The notes: generated by a model from the sequence alone, not told the origin. Numbered from the stretch's first letter, positions 46,033-57,063 are shown. The stretch is DNA of 64,000 nt from Micromonospora sp. NBC_01699 (GCF_036250065.1 NZ_CP109199.1:5704001-5768000), one strand, 5' to 3'. Translations and numbers: made by a program.

Positions 46033-46250
46033 CCCGACCGCCGGGGTCGAACCGTTCGTCGTGTCCACCCGACCCGACCGCCGGGGTCGAACCGTTCGTC
46101 GTGTCCACCCGACCCGGCCACCGGGGTCGAACCGTTCGTCGTGTCCACCCGACCCGGCCACCGCGGGTTGAGCCGTCGGCGCGTTCCGCCTGACCCGACC
46201 GCTGCCACCGACCCGGCCGCCGAGGGTCGCGTTGTCGGCGTATTCGCCGT
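46031..46250. repeat. 40-base tandem repeats downstream of the oxidase gene
   Basis: Units begin with CCGGGGTCGA at 46041, 46081 and 46121, an exact 40-base period. The first three copies are nearly identical, and at least one or two degenerate copies follow (46161-46250). Each unit includes GTTCGTCGTGTCCACC and an inverted pair CGACC/GGTCG across the unit junction that can form a GC hairpin. The array starts immediately after the stop codon. Confidence 0.9.
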
Positions 46251-46297
46251 GAGCAGAAGCGGTGTCGGCCGGCGCCGGGCCCGCCTAGCGTGGGCGC

Positions 46298-47323
46298 ATG
46301 GAGAGGACTGCGTTGGTCATCGGAGCGACCGGCCAGGTCGGCCGGGCGACCGTACGAGCGTTGGTGCGGGACGGGTGGCAGGTGCGGGCCGGGTCCCGGG
46401 GCGGCCGCGGCGGGCCACTGTGGCCGCTCGACTGGCACGTGCACCCGGTCCCGCTCGACCGGGAGAACGACGACGAGTTGGCCGAGGCGGTCGGCGACGG
46501 TTGTGACCTGGTGGTCGACACGGTCGCGTACGGTGCCCGGCACGCCCGGCAACTGATCGGGCTGTCCGACCGGATCGGCTCGGCGGTGGTGGTCTCCAGC
46601 GCCGCGGTCTACCTCGACGACCGGGGGCTGGGGTTCGGTGCCGACGGGGTGACCTTCCCCGTGCCGATCGCCGAGACCCAGCCGACCGTCGTCGCGGAGA
46701 CCGGCGACTACGCGGCCGAGAAGGCCGCGCTGGAGCGGGAACTGCTCGCCGCCGGGGCGATCCTGCCCACCACCCTGCTGCGCGCCGGGGCCATCCACGG
46801 CCCGCACAGCGTGCACCCGCGCGAGTGGCACTTCGTCAAGCGGGCGCTGGACCGTCGGCCAGCCAGGGTGCTCGCGTACGGCGGGGAGAGCCGGTTCCAC
46901 CCGGTCTCGACCGCCAACCTGGCCGAGCTGGTCCGGCTGGCCGCGGCCGAGCCGGGGGCCAGGGTGCTCAACGCCGCCGATCCGGAGGCGCCGACCGTAC
47001 GGGAGATCGGCGCCGCCATCCACTCCGTGCTCGACCACTCGGCCGACGAGGTGCTGATCGACGGGCCCTCGCCGGCACCGCCGGTGGGCGAGACGCCCTG
47101 GTCGACGGCGAACCCGGTGGTGCTGGACATGAGCGTGGCCCAGCGGCAGCTCGGCTACCGCCCGGTCACCGACTACCTCGGGTCGCTGCCGGAGACGGTG
47201 AGCTGGCTGGTGGACGCCGCCCGGGAGCGGGACTGGCGCACGGTGTTCACCGACCTGCTGGAGTACCGGACCGACTACTTCGACTACGCCGCCGAGGACG
47301 CCTGGCTGGCCCGGCACCGCTGA
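46298..47323 (+). CDS. NAD(P)-dependent epimerase/dehydratase-like protein
   Basis: 341 residues of the extended short-chain dehydrogenase family. The nucleotide-binding motif is LVIGATGQVGRATVRALV. VVVSSAAVYLDD and YAAEKAALERELL supply the catalytic Ser and Tyr/Lys. LRAGAIHGPHSVHPREW and FHPVSTANLAELV follow. No sugar-nucleotide genes are adjacent, so its substrate is not indicated. The ATG at 46298 lies just after the tandem repeats. Confidence 0.88.
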   Translation: MERTALVIGATGQVGRATVRALVRDGWQVRAGSRGGRGGPLWPLDWHVHPVPLDRENDDELAEAVGDGCDLVVDTVAYGARHARQLIGLSDRIGSAVVVSSAAVYLDDRGLGFGADGVTFPVPIAETQPTVVAETGDYAAEKAALERELLAAGAILPTTLLRAGAIHGPHSVHPREWHFVKRALDRRPARVLAYGGESRFHPVSTANLAELVRLAAAEPGARVLNAADPEAPTVREIGAAIHSVLDHSADEVLIDGPSPAPPVGETPWSTANPVVLDMSVAQRQLGYRPVTDYLGSLPETVSWLVDAARERDWRTVFTDLLEYRTDYFDYAAEDAWLARHR

Positions 47324-47376
47324 GCTGGCCCGGCACCGCTGGCCGGCGGGCTCGTACGCTACCCGCCGGTCACGGT

Positions 47377-47589
47377 TCAGTTCTGTAGGTAGCCCTGCGA
47401 GACGCGGGCCTCGGCGAGCAGCCGGGAGAAGGCGTCCGCGTCCGACTCCACCAGCAGCGGCACGGTCGCGCCGCCGCCCAGGGAGCGCAGGTAGTTGAAC
47501 TCGACCGGGCCGATGTGCCGGACCTTGCCGCTGTCGTGCACGAGGAAGATCGGGCTGGGGTTCTGCGTGGTGCTCTGGATGAGATACAT
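47377..47589 (-). CDS. Small conserved protein downstream of an amidase
   Basis: 70 residues beginning MYLIQSTTQNPSPIFLVHD and ending ARVSQGYLQN, with no signal peptide or membrane segment. A ribosome-binding-like AGAAAGG precedes the ATG. It lies 28 bases downstream of the peptidoglycan amidase gene on the same strand, so the two form a small operon. I do not recognise a function; the pair has a phage-lysis-module flavour. Confidence 0.65.
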   Translation of the reverse strand: MYLIQSTTQNPSPIFLVHDSGKVRHIGPVEFNYLRSLGGGATVPLLVESDADAFSRLLAEARVSQGYLQN

Positions 47590-47617
47590 GAGACGTACCT
47601 TTCTGGTCGTCGATCTC

Positions 47618-48232
47618 CTAGGGTTCGATGATCCATCTGGGGCGACGCCGTTCCGGTACCGGAACCGGCGCCGGCTCGGAGCCGGAGCCGGAGCCGGAGC
47701 CGCACAGTTCCTGCGCCCGCGAGACGATCTCCGGCTTCTGGGCGATGATGGCGTGGCCGGGGCACTGCGGATGCCCCCAGTTGACGCCGCTCTCCGCCCC
47801 CATGCTGTGGTGGCCGAGGCCCCGGCCGGACGGACTGGTAGCGATCTGTAGTGGGATGTCGTAGATCTGGTGGGCGCGTACCAGAAGGCGGGCATTCGCC
47901 TCGATCTGCTGCGCGGTGAGTCCGCCCGGGACGAAGCCCTCGTTCTCGACACTGAGCCAGGTGGGGTTCCCGGACCGTTGGGCCCAGGACCGGATGTCGG
48001 TGTCCACCATCTGTGCGATCCGTCCGTCCTTCGCGATCACGAAGTGTGACGAGACCCGGGCGGTGGGATTCTTCTGCCAGGCGATGGTGCCGTCGAAGTA
48101 GCCCTCGGCGATGTGCAGCACGATGCCGCGGTGTTCGACCATCCGGTCGCTGGCCTCATTGGGGTTCCTGTCACCGTCACCGGAGTTGACGGTCGGGCCA
48201 CGCCAGGTGGCGAGATCGGTCCAGAGTGCCAT
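47618..48232 (-). CDS. N-acetylmuramoyl-L-alanine amidase (Amidase_2/PGRP type)
   Basis: 204 residues. The zinc ligands are seen in GIVLHIAEGYFDG, LGHHSMGAESGVNWGHPQCPG (histidine and the HxxCPG cysteine), with WLSVENEGFVPGG between. This is the endolysin/peptidoglycan-recognition fold that cleaves between muramic acid and L-alanine. No signal peptide is visible, as in phage-type enzymes. The C-terminus is a GSGSGSEPAPVPVPERRRP linker with no attached domain. GGAG lies upstream of the ATG. Confidence 0.85.
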   Translation of the reverse strand: MALWTDLATWRGPTVNSGDGDRNPNEASDRMVEHRGIVLHIAEGYFDGTIAWQKNPTARVSSHFVIAKDGRIAQMVDTDIRSWAQRSGNPTWLSVENEGFVPGGLTAQQIEANARLLVRAHQIYDIPLQIATSPSGRGLGHHSMGAESGVNWGHPQCPGHAIIAQKPEIVSRAQELCGSGSGSGSEPAPVPVPERRRPRWIIEP

Positions 48233-48454
48233 TGCATTTCTCCTATCGGCGCGTCTTACCCGAAATGGATTGACAGTGCCGATCGTCCAACCTGTCCGAC
48301 TTGAGAGTATCGTCGCCTACACGCCACTGACCAGGGGAAACGTGTGTCAGTTTCCGTCAGGCGCACGTCGGATCGACCGCCGACACACTGCCGGCAGTCG
48401 ATCTACCAACGGCTCGATCACCAAAGACGGTGGACCACGGAGAAGCCGTACGAC

Positions 48455-49327
48455 TCAGAAACCGAGGCACTCACACTCGGTCATCAACGTACGCACGTTG
48501 TCGGTGTACCTGATGTTCGAGACCCTCAGGTCGTACGTCCCGTCGGGCCGTTCCACCAACACCGTCCCCGGCCCCATGTTGTACGCCGAGATCACCGCGT
48601 TGAGCATGCACGGATCGACATGATCGACACAGTCCGTAACCTTCACGTCGTAACCCAACCCGCTCAGGTCACCCAAGTACTTGATCAACCAGGCCAGGTA
48701 GTTGGCCCCGAGTTTCGCGTTGTCCCGGTACTCGCGGATGTCGTACGACTGGCCGAACCGGTTGTTGACCTGCTCCGCCGTACCCGGCATCACCTGCATC
48801 AGCCCGACGCCGCCGTCGCACGCCTCGATGTTGGACTGCCACCCGCTCTCCTGCCAGGCGACCGCCTTGACCAGGTTCAGCGGCACCCTGATCTCCGGTG
48901 CCGAACCGGGCCAGTAGGTCACGTTCGCGGCGGCGGTCAACGCCGCCTTGGCCTCGGCCCGGCTCGCCTGCTCACCCACGTACTTCGGACCGGTACAGCC
49001 CGGCGGAGCGGGTCGGACCGCCGGTGGCGGCGGGATGTCCTTCTTCGGCACCTGCTTCGGCGGTGCCTTCGGCTTCGTCGGCTTGGGCTTGGCGCCGGTC
49101 CTGCTCGGGGTCGGGGACGCCGAGCCCGTCGGGCCGGTGCCCAGACCCTCGGCGAGCGGCGCGGTCGGCGGGACGCTCGGCGTACCGCCGGCCGACGGGT
49201 CGGTGGTCGCCCCGACCGGCGCCGCCACCGGATCGGCCACCGGCCGATCACCACCACACCCGGCCATCAACAGCGCGAGCGTCAACACCCCCGCGACCAT
49301 CCCGATCCGGCGCGTCCGTGCAGTCAT
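48455..49327 (-). CDS. Lytic transglycosylase (SLT) lipoprotein
   Basis: 290 residues. The signal peptide MVAGVLTLALLMAGC ends in a lipobox with cysteine at 24. A long Pro/Lys/Thr-rich spacer spans the wall (about 30-110). The SLT domain carries the catalytic glutamate E160 in VKAVAWQESGW, then GGVGLMQVMPGTAEQ and NAVISAYNMGPGTV. It cuts the glycan strand of peptidoglycan outside the cell membrane. Four cysteines in the catalytic part could form disulfides. Confidence 0.9.
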   Translation of the reverse strand: MTARTRRIGMVAGVLTLALLMAGCGGDRPVADPVAAPVGATTDPSAGGTPSVPPTAPLAEGLGTGPTGSASPTPSRTGAKPKPTKPKAPPKQVPKKDIPPPPAVRPAPPGCTGPKYVGEQASRAEAKAALTAAANVTYWPGSAPEIRVPLNLVKAVAWQESGWQSNIEACDGGVGLMQVMPGTAEQVNNRFGQSYDIREYRDNAKLGANYLAWLIKYLGDLSGLGYDVKVTDCVDHVDPCMLNAVISAYNMGPGTVLVERPDGTYDLRVSNIRYTDNVRTLMTECECLGF

Positions 49328-49462
49328 CGCAGCCCTCCCCCGTCGAGTCCGCTCCGGCCGGCACCACCGCCCGGCGATGCGTCAGCCGAGCCGGACCCTA
49401 ACAAGCACCAACGGTCGCCCGGTGCCCCGACCGGCACCGATCGCCGATCCAACGGGAACGGA

Positions 49463-50866
49463 TCATGACCCGGTCGGCTGAGACTTCGGTGGTGCGGCGC
49501 CGTGTACGGCCCGGTCCCGGGTGGCCCAGGCGACCATGAACACCGCCGTCCAGAGCACCCCGAGCAGGATCGACGTGGCCGTCTCGCTGGCCGAACTCCA
49601 GCCCACGTAGAGCCGCGCCGCCCCGACCGTCACCACTCCGACCGCCGCACCGGTCCAGGCCGCCACCGCGACCGGCCAGTGGCCGTGCCGGGCCAACAGC
49701 CAGGCGAGCGTGCAGAGGCCGGCGGTGACGATCGCGTTCTGGTTCGGGAAGGCCGCCACCGCCGCACCCGCCCCGTCCGGTGTGCGCTGCCCCGGCTGGG
49801 TCAGGTCCGCGACCAGGGCCAGCAGCACCAACGGCAGCGACGCCCCGACCGTGCCGACCACGCTGACCAGGTCGGCCTGCCACGGCCGGGACCGCCAACC
49901 GACCAGCAGCGCGACCAGGGCCACCGCGATGATCAGGAACGAACCGCGGAAGACGTTCAGTACGGTGATCGCCGCGTCGGCCGTACCGGCGGCCCGCTGC
50001 TCGGCGAACCACTGCGCGATCGCGTGGTCGACCACGTACAGGCCGCTCTGGTGGATCACCAGGTCGACCAGGTACGCCAGCCCCAGACCGGTGGCGAAGA
50101 GCAGACCGAGCCCGGTGAGCAGGTTGATCAACAGGGTCCAGCCGGGACCGATGTGCATGGCGAGCAGGAAGAACAGCACCCCGTAGCGGCCGGCCAACCA
50201 ACGCACCGGCGGCAGCGCGCGGGCCCGGCCCAGCAGTGCGCGTACCGGATCGGGGTTGCGGCCCAGCCACCGCCCGCCGAGCACGATCGCCAGCACCGCG
50301 ACCAGCAGCACCAGCACCGCCGTGGTCGCCTTGCCGAGATAGCTGGACACCGTCTCGTACGACTCGCCGGCCAGGTAACCGACCGTCACCGAGCCGCCGA
50401 CCCAACTCAGCACCCCGGCCAGGTTCCACGGGGCGAACCGCCGGTACGGCATCCCGGAACTGCCCGCCAGCCGGGGCACCAGCGTCCGCGCGTACGCGAT
50501 CCACCGGGCCACCAGCACCGCGCGCCCCGCGCGGCGGGCGAGCAGCTCGTCGGCCTTGGCCCAGCGTTTCGCCCCGATCCGCCGCCCCCACTTGCTGGCC
50601 CGGATCCGGGGCCCGTGTCGCCGGCCGCTGTGGAACGCCACCGAGTCGCCGACCAGCGCCGAGGAGATCATCACCACCAGCGCGGTGCCGAGGTCCAGGG
50701 TGCCGGTGAAGGACAGGAACCCGACCAGCAGCAGGGTCGCCTCGCTGGGCACCAGCAACCCCAGCACCAGGAACCCCGTCTCGCCCCCGACCAGCGCCGC
50801 CGCGACCAGGTAGACCAGCAGCGGCGGCAACTGCTCAAGCAGGCTCACCACCGAATGCATTTCCAC
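49463..50866 (-). CDS. DedA-PAP2 fusion membrane protein, PAP2 active site degenerate
   Basis: 467 residues. The N-terminal DedA domain (1-200) has LVPSEATLLLVGFLSF, ALVGDSVAFHSGRRHGPRIR and ARTLVPRLAGSSGMPYRRFA. The C-terminal half (about 225-450) has the layout of a PAP2 phosphatase with six hydrophobic helices. Motif 2, normally FPSGH, reads FPNQN (374-378), and motif 3, normally SRxYLGxHxxxD, reads ARLYVGWSSASET. The catalytic histidines are therefore absent, and the domain probably does not hydrolyse phosphate. The ATG at 50866 starts MEMHSVVSLLEQ. Confidence 0.85.
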   Translation of the reverse strand: MEMHSVVSLLEQLPPLLVYLVAAALVGGETGFLVLGLLVPSEATLLLVGFLSFTGTLDLGTALVVMISSALVGDSVAFHSGRRHGPRIRASKWGRRIGAKRWAKADELLARRAGRAVLVARWIAYARTLVPRLAGSSGMPYRRFAPWNLAGVLSWVGGSVTVGYLAGESYETVSSYLGKATTAVLVLLVAVLAIVLGGRWLGRNPDPVRALLGRARALPPVRWLAGRYGVLFFLLAMHIGPGWTLLINLLTGLGLLFATGLGLAYLVDLVIHQSGLYVVDHAIAQWFAEQRAAGTADAAITVLNVFRGSFLIIAVALVALLVGWRSRPWQADLVSVVGTVGASLPLVLLALVADLTQPGQRTPDGAGAAVAAFPNQNAIVTAGLCTLAWLLARHGHWPVAVAAWTGAAVGVVTVGAARLYVGWSSASETATSILLGVLWTAVFMVAWATRDRAVHGAAPPKSQPTGS

Positions 50867-50991
50867 CCCCGGACCACGCCGGCCAGCATGCCAGTCCGGA
50901 ACAACCCCATGACAGCGGTTTGGGGGAGATCCCGACCACCTCCGGGGTGACCCCGACGCAACCGCAGCGAAGGAGGAGGGAGGATAGTGTC

Positions 50992-52860
<1,869 letters not shown>

Positions 52861-52908
52861 CCGGCGCCGTACCCCCGGAAGATCCGCCGATCGACTACGG
52901 TCGGCGGC

Positions 52909-53778
52909 ATGACCTGGGACAGGCTCGACCGTGAGCTGGCCACCACGGCCGGCACGGTTTCGGTGTACGCGGGCCGGCTCGACGCCGCGCCCGCGTACAC
53001 CCGCCTGCCGGCGCGCACCCACTACGCGGCCAGCACGATGAAGGTCGCCGTACTCGGCGCGCTCTACCGGGCGGCCGACACCGGCGCCCTCGACCCGGAC
53101 ACCCCGGTGCCGGTCGAAAACGACTTCGACTCCGCCGCTCCCGGCGCACCCCGCTTCCGGTGCAACCCCGGCTACGACAGCGACCCGGCCGTCTGGGCCC
53201 ATGTCGGCGGCCGAGCCTCCCTCCGCTGGCTCGCCGAACGCATGATCGTCCGATCCAGCAACCTGGCCACCAACCTGGTCATCGGCCACGTCGGCCTGCC
53301 CGCGGTCAACGCCGTCTGGGCCCTGGCCGGCGCCCGACACAGCCACACCGGACGCGGCATCGAGGACTTCGCCGCCCGCGACGCCGGCATCGACAACCCG
53401 ATCACCGCCGCCGACCTAGCCGCCGTCCTCGGCACCATCGCCCGCGGCACCGACACAACCGGCCCACTGGGCACCCCGGCGGCCTGCACCGCCATGCTCC
53501 GGGTCCTGTTCGACCAGGAACACCGGGACGACCTCGCCGCCGGACTGCCCCCCGACACCCGGGTCGCACACAAGAACGGCTGGGTACGCGGCATCCGGCA
53601 CGCCGCCGGGGTGGTCTTCCCCGACGACGCGCCCCCGTACACGGTGGTGGTCTGCACCAGCGGCGACCCGGACGGCGGCGGCACCGACCCGGACGCGGCG
53701 GCCCGCCGTCTGATCGCGCGCGTCTCCGCCACGGTCTGGGCCAGCCGGCACGACCTCACCCCGGGCGAACCCGCCTGA
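52909..53778 (+). CDS. Class A beta-lactamase-like serine hydrolase
   Basis: 289 residues with the SxxK motif STMK (S42, K45), SSN (116-118) in place of SDN, and KNG (222-224) in place of KTG. These mark the serine beta-lactamase/penicillin-binding fold. No signal peptide is visible, so it should be cytoplasmic, unlike true beta-lactamases. It stands 32 bases before a dipeptide epimerase gene and upstream of an NlpC/P60 peptidase, so a murein-peptide peptidase role fits better than antibiotic resistance. The context reading is inference. Confidence 0.85.
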   Translation: MTWDRLDRELATTAGTVSVYAGRLDAAPAYTRLPARTHYAASTMKVAVLGALYRAADTGALDPDTPVPVENDFDSAAPGAPRFRCNPGYDSDPAVWAHVGGRASLRWLAERMIVRSSNLATNLVIGHVGLPAVNAVWALAGARHSHTGRGIEDFAARDAGIDNPITAADLAAVLGTIARGTDTTGPLGTPAACTAMLRVLFDQEHRDDLAAGLPPDTRVAHKNGWVRGIRHAAGVVFPDDAPPYTVVVCTSGDPDGGGTDPDAAARRLIARVSATVWASRHDLTPGEPA

Positions 53779-53810
53779 GCCGGTGATCGCCGGCCGATAG
53801 GGTGCCGGAC

Positions 53811-54884
53811 ATGGCCATCGCCTCGGTCCGCACCCACCGGCTCACCGCCCCGCTGCACACCCCGTTCGTCACCGCGCTGCGCCGGACGACCACCGTCGAG
53901 ACGCTGGTGGTGGAGATCGTCGACACCGACGGGCGGTCCGGTTTCGGCGAGGCGCCACAGGTCTGGCAGGTCACCGGCTCCTCGATCGCCGGGGCACAGG
54001 CATGCGTGGCCGAGCTGCTCGCCCCGCTGCTGGTCGGCCGGAACCCCGACGACCTGGTCGCCCGCTGTACCGAGATACGCCGGGCGGTCGCCGGCAACGA
54101 GGCCGCCCTCGCCGCCACCGACACCGCCCTGCACGACCTGGCCGCGCGCCGGCTCGGCGTACCCCTGGTCCGGCTGCTCGGCGGCACGACCCTGCGCGTA
54201 CCCACCGACGTGACCCTCGCTGCCGGCGAGGCCGGCGCCCTCTCCGCCGCCGCCACCCGGCGGGTGGCCGAGGGCTTCACCGTCCTGAAGATCAAGGTGG
54301 GCGCGGACGCCGCCGGTGACCTGGCCCGGGTCCGGGCGGTCCGGGCCGCGGCCGGACCGGACGCCCGGATCCGGCTCGACGCCAACCAGGGCTGGACCCC
54401 ACGGGAGGCGGTCCGGGTCATCCGGGGAATCGAGGACGCCGGCCTGGACGTGGAACTGGTCGAACAACCCGTGTCCCGCTGGGACCTGGACGGGCTCGCC
54501 TGGGTCAGTGACCGGGTCACCGTCCCGATCCTCGCCGACGAGTCCGTCTTCGGGCTGCGCGACCTGGTCGCCGTGATCCAGCGGCGGGCCGCCGACCTGG
54601 TCAACGTGAAGCTGGCCAAGTGCGGCGGCCTCGGCGTCGCCCGTGGCCTGCTCGAACTCGCCGCAGCACACGGGATCGGCACCATCGTCGGCTCGATGAT
54701 GGAGAGCCAGATCGGCGTCGGCGCCGCCGCCAGCCTGGTCGCCGCCTACGGCACCACCGCCGTCTCCGACCTGGACGCCGCCTGGTGGCTCGCCTCCTCG
54801 CCGGTACAGGGCGGCATCCGGTACGAGGACGCCTGCGTCCTGCTGCCCGACGCGCCCGGACTGGGCGTCAGCGGACTGCGCTGA
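53811..54884 (+). CDS. Dipeptide epimerase (L-Ala-D/L-Glu epimerase, enolase superfamily)
   Basis: About 357 residues of the muconate-lactonising/mandelate racemase subgroup. The catalytic lysines are K160 and K162 (LKIKVG) and K267 (NVKLAK). The metal ligands are D190 (RLDANQG), E218 (VEQP) and D243 (ADES). The motif SMMESQIGVGAAASL near the C-terminus is typical of Ala-Glu epimerases. I chose the ATG at 53811. The enzyme converts L-Ala-D-Glu from peptidoglycan to L-Ala-L-Glu for reuse. Confidence 0.92.
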   Translation: MAIASVRTHRLTAPLHTPFVTALRRTTTVETLVVEIVDTDGRSGFGEAPQVWQVTGSSIAGAQACVAELLAPLLVGRNPDDLVARCTEIRRAVAGNEAALAATDTALHDLAARRLGVPLVRLLGGTTLRVPTDVTLAAGEAGALSAAATRRVAEGFTVLKIKVGADAAGDLARVRAVRAAAGPDARIRLDANQGWTPREAVRVIRGIEDAGLDVELVEQPVSRWDLDGLAWVSDRVTVPILADESVFGLRDLVAVIQRRAADLVNVKLAKCGGLGVARGLLELAAAHGIGTIVGSMMESQIGVGAAASLVAAYGTTAVSDLDAAWWLASSPVQGGIRYEDACVLLPDAPGLGVSGLR

Positions 54885-55012
54885 GTACCGCCGCGCCAAT
54901 CCGGATCGCGACGCCGTCGGTCGTCCACGAGAGCGCACATGGACGTGTTGCCGCCCGTCAGGGTGTTCCGTAGGGTCGGCCGGGAAGACCGGGAGAAGGT
55001 GGGTCCCCGCTG

Positions 55013-55966
55013 ATGTTGCAACCTGGAGTGGCATTGCAGGCCGGCCAGGAGGCCGTGGTCCGGGTCGCCGTCGCGACCCTCTGGGCCGGCCCGGAGGCGG
55101 TCCGACCGGTGGACGAGCCGGCCCTCGCGCCCCGGACCACGGACATTCCGGCCTGGATCTCCGCGATGACCGCGGACCAACAGGTCGGCGACTGTGTGCT
55201 CAGCCAGTTGCTGCTCGGAGAACGGGTGCTGATCGAGGAGATCCGGCCGGACGGCTGGGCCCGCCTGATCGCAACCGAACAACCCGCCGCCAAACTCGAC
55301 CCACGCGGCTATCCCGGCTGGTTGCCGGTGGAACAGCTCGCCGCCGCACCGAGCGCCCCGGCCGGCACCCAGCCGGTTGTGGTCGACGCCACGGCCACCG
55401 CGCTGCACGCCGCACCGGACGGCGACGTGGTGCTGCCCGACGTCATTCTCGGCACCCGGCTGACCCTGGCAGGCCCGACCCGCGACGGCTGGAGCCCGGT
55501 GTACGCCCCCGGCCACGACCACCCGCTCTGGCTGCCGGCCGACCACCTCGCCCCGATCCCGAACCGGCCGCCGAGCGCGGTCGAGGTGCTCGCGGTGGCG
55601 ACCCGCCTGCTCGACGTCGTCTACCTGTGGGGCGGGGTGTCCGCGTACGGGATCGACTGCTCCGGGCTGGTGCACCTGGCCTGGCGCCGGTTCGGGGTAC
55701 GGCTACCGCGCGACGCCGACGACCAGGCGAACGCCACCACACCCGTACCGCTGGGTGCGGAGCGCCCCGGCGACCTCTATCTCTTCGCCCGCCCCGGCCG
55801 CAACATCCACCACATAGGCATCGTCACCGCCGAACCCGGGTACGGCGACAACCGGCGGATGTTGCACGCCTCGTCCAGCCAGCGGCGGGTGCTGGAGGAG
55901 TCGCTCACCGAGGACCGGCGGGCCACCCTGGTCGGGGTGCACCGGGTCGGCCCCTGCGCCGAGTGA
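55013..55966 (+). CDS. NlpC/P60 murein peptide endopeptidase with SH3 domains
   Basis: 317 residues. Two bacterial SH3-like regions (about 15-110 and 118-180) precede an NlpC/P60 domain. The catalytic cysteine is C216 in YGIDCSGLVHLAWRRFG, and the histidine is H267 in NIHHIGIVTA. The arrangement resembles Bacillus YkfC, a gamma-D-glutamyl-L-diamino acid endopeptidase acting on free murein peptides. No signal peptide is evident, so it is probably intracellular. It follows the dipeptide epimerase gene by about 130 bases. Confidence 0.9.
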   Translation: MLQPGVALQAGQEAVVRVAVATLWAGPEAVRPVDEPALAPRTTDIPAWISAMTADQQVGDCVLSQLLLGERVLIEEIRPDGWARLIATEQPAAKLDPRGYPGWLPVEQLAAAPSAPAGTQPVVVDATATALHAAPDGDVVLPDVILGTRLTLAGPTRDGWSPVYAPGHDHPLWLPADHLAPIPNRPPSAVEVLAVATRLLDVVYLWGGVSAYGIDCSGLVHLAWRRFGVRLPRDADDQANATTPVPLGAERPGDLYLFARPGRNIHHIGIVTAEPGYGDNRRMLHASSSQRRVLEESLTEDRRATLVGVHRVGPCAE

Positions 55967-55982
55967 CCCACCGCCGCTGGCG

Positions 55983-56981
55983 CTAGTGACCCGCCTCGGC
56001 GAGTTGCTTGCGCCGGTCGCTGGCCGACTTGATCAGGCTGGCCACGGTGGCCACGCCCAGCGTGCCCAGGATGACCACCAGGGAGAGCCAGATCGGTACG
56101 TGCGGCGCCCAGCCGACGTGCTCGCCGCCGTTGATGAACGGCAGGTTGTTGTCGGCCAGCGCCTCCAGCACCAGCTTGACCCCGATGAAGCCGAGCACCA
56201 CCGCGAGGCCGATGTTGAGGTAGACCAGCCGGTCGAGCAGCCCCCCGAGCAGGAAGTAGAGCTGCCGCAGCCCCATCAGCGCGAACACGTTCGCGGTGAA
56301 CACCAGGTACGGATTCTGGGTGATCCCGAAGATCGCCGGGATGGAGTCGAGCGCGAAGATCAGGTCTGTGGTGCCGATCGCGATCATCACGATCAGCAAC
56401 GGCGTGAACATGCGCCGCCCGTTCTCCCGCACGGTCAGCTTGCCGCCGGCGAAGTCCGAGGTGATCGGCAGCGCCCGGCGGCTCCACCGGATCAGCACGT
56501 TCTCCTTGAACTCCTCCTCGTCCGGCTCGCCCTGGCGGAAGAAGTTGATCGCCGTGTAGACCAGGAACGCGCCGAAGATGTAGAAGACCCAGGAGAACTG
56601 GGAAATCAGGGCCGCGCCGGCCGCGATGAAGCCGCCCCGCATCACCAGCGCCAGCACGATGCCGATGAGCAGCACCTTCTGCTGATACTGCCGGGGTACG
56701 GCGAAGCGGCCCATGATGATCACGAAGACGAAGAGGTTGTCGACCGAGAGGCTGTACTCGGTCAGCCAGCCGGTGTAGAACTCGCCGGCCGTGGAGAGAT
56801 CCGTGGTCAGCCAGAGCCCCACGCCGAACAGCAGGGCCAGGGCGACGTAGAAGCCGACCCAGAGACTGGACTCGCGGATGCTCGGCTCGTGCGGCCGACG
56901 CCCGATGATCAGCAGATCAACTGCCAGCACCACGCCCAGCGCGACCAGCGTTACGACCCACACCCAGGTGGACACGTTCAA
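55983..56981 (-). CDS. TerC-family membrane protein (probable Mn2+ exporter)
   Basis: About 332 residues with eight to nine hydrophobic helices. EYSLSVDNLFVFVIIMGRFA and GTTDLIFALDSIPAIFGITQ carry the paired acidic residues of the TerC family. The start is a TTG at 56981 (reading LNVSTWVWVV) close behind GGAGGA; a GTG at 56975 is the alternative. TerC/Alx/YkoY proteins export manganese, partly to metallate secreted enzymes. An RNA element resembling the manganese riboswitch lies upstream. Confidence 0.9.
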   Translation of the reverse strand: MNVSTWVWVVTLVALGVVLAVDLLIIGRRPHEPSIRESSLWVGFYVALALLFGVGLWLTTDLSTAGEFYTGWLTEYSLSVDNLFVFVIIMGRFAVPRQYQQKVLLIGIVLALVMRGGFIAAGAALISQFSWVFYIFGAFLVYTAINFFRQGEPDEEEFKENVLIRWSRRALPITSDFAGGKLTVRENGRRMFTPLLIVMIAIGTTDLIFALDSIPAIFGITQNPYLVFTANVFALMGLRQLYFLLGGLLDRLVYLNIGLAVVLGFIGVKLVLEALADNNLPFINGGEHVGWAPHVPIWLSLVVILGTLGVATVASLIKSASDRRKQLAEAGH

Positions 56982-57063
56982 ATCATTCCTCCGGCAGACA
57001 CTCGGCACACCCGAAACGGCACACCCGTACGGGCGTGCCGTGGCTGGTGCTGCCGAACCTGGG

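Noticed and set aside
46031-46250. Tandem 40-base array as a CRISPR
   Set aside because: The copies are contiguous with no unique spacers and there are no cas genes nearby.
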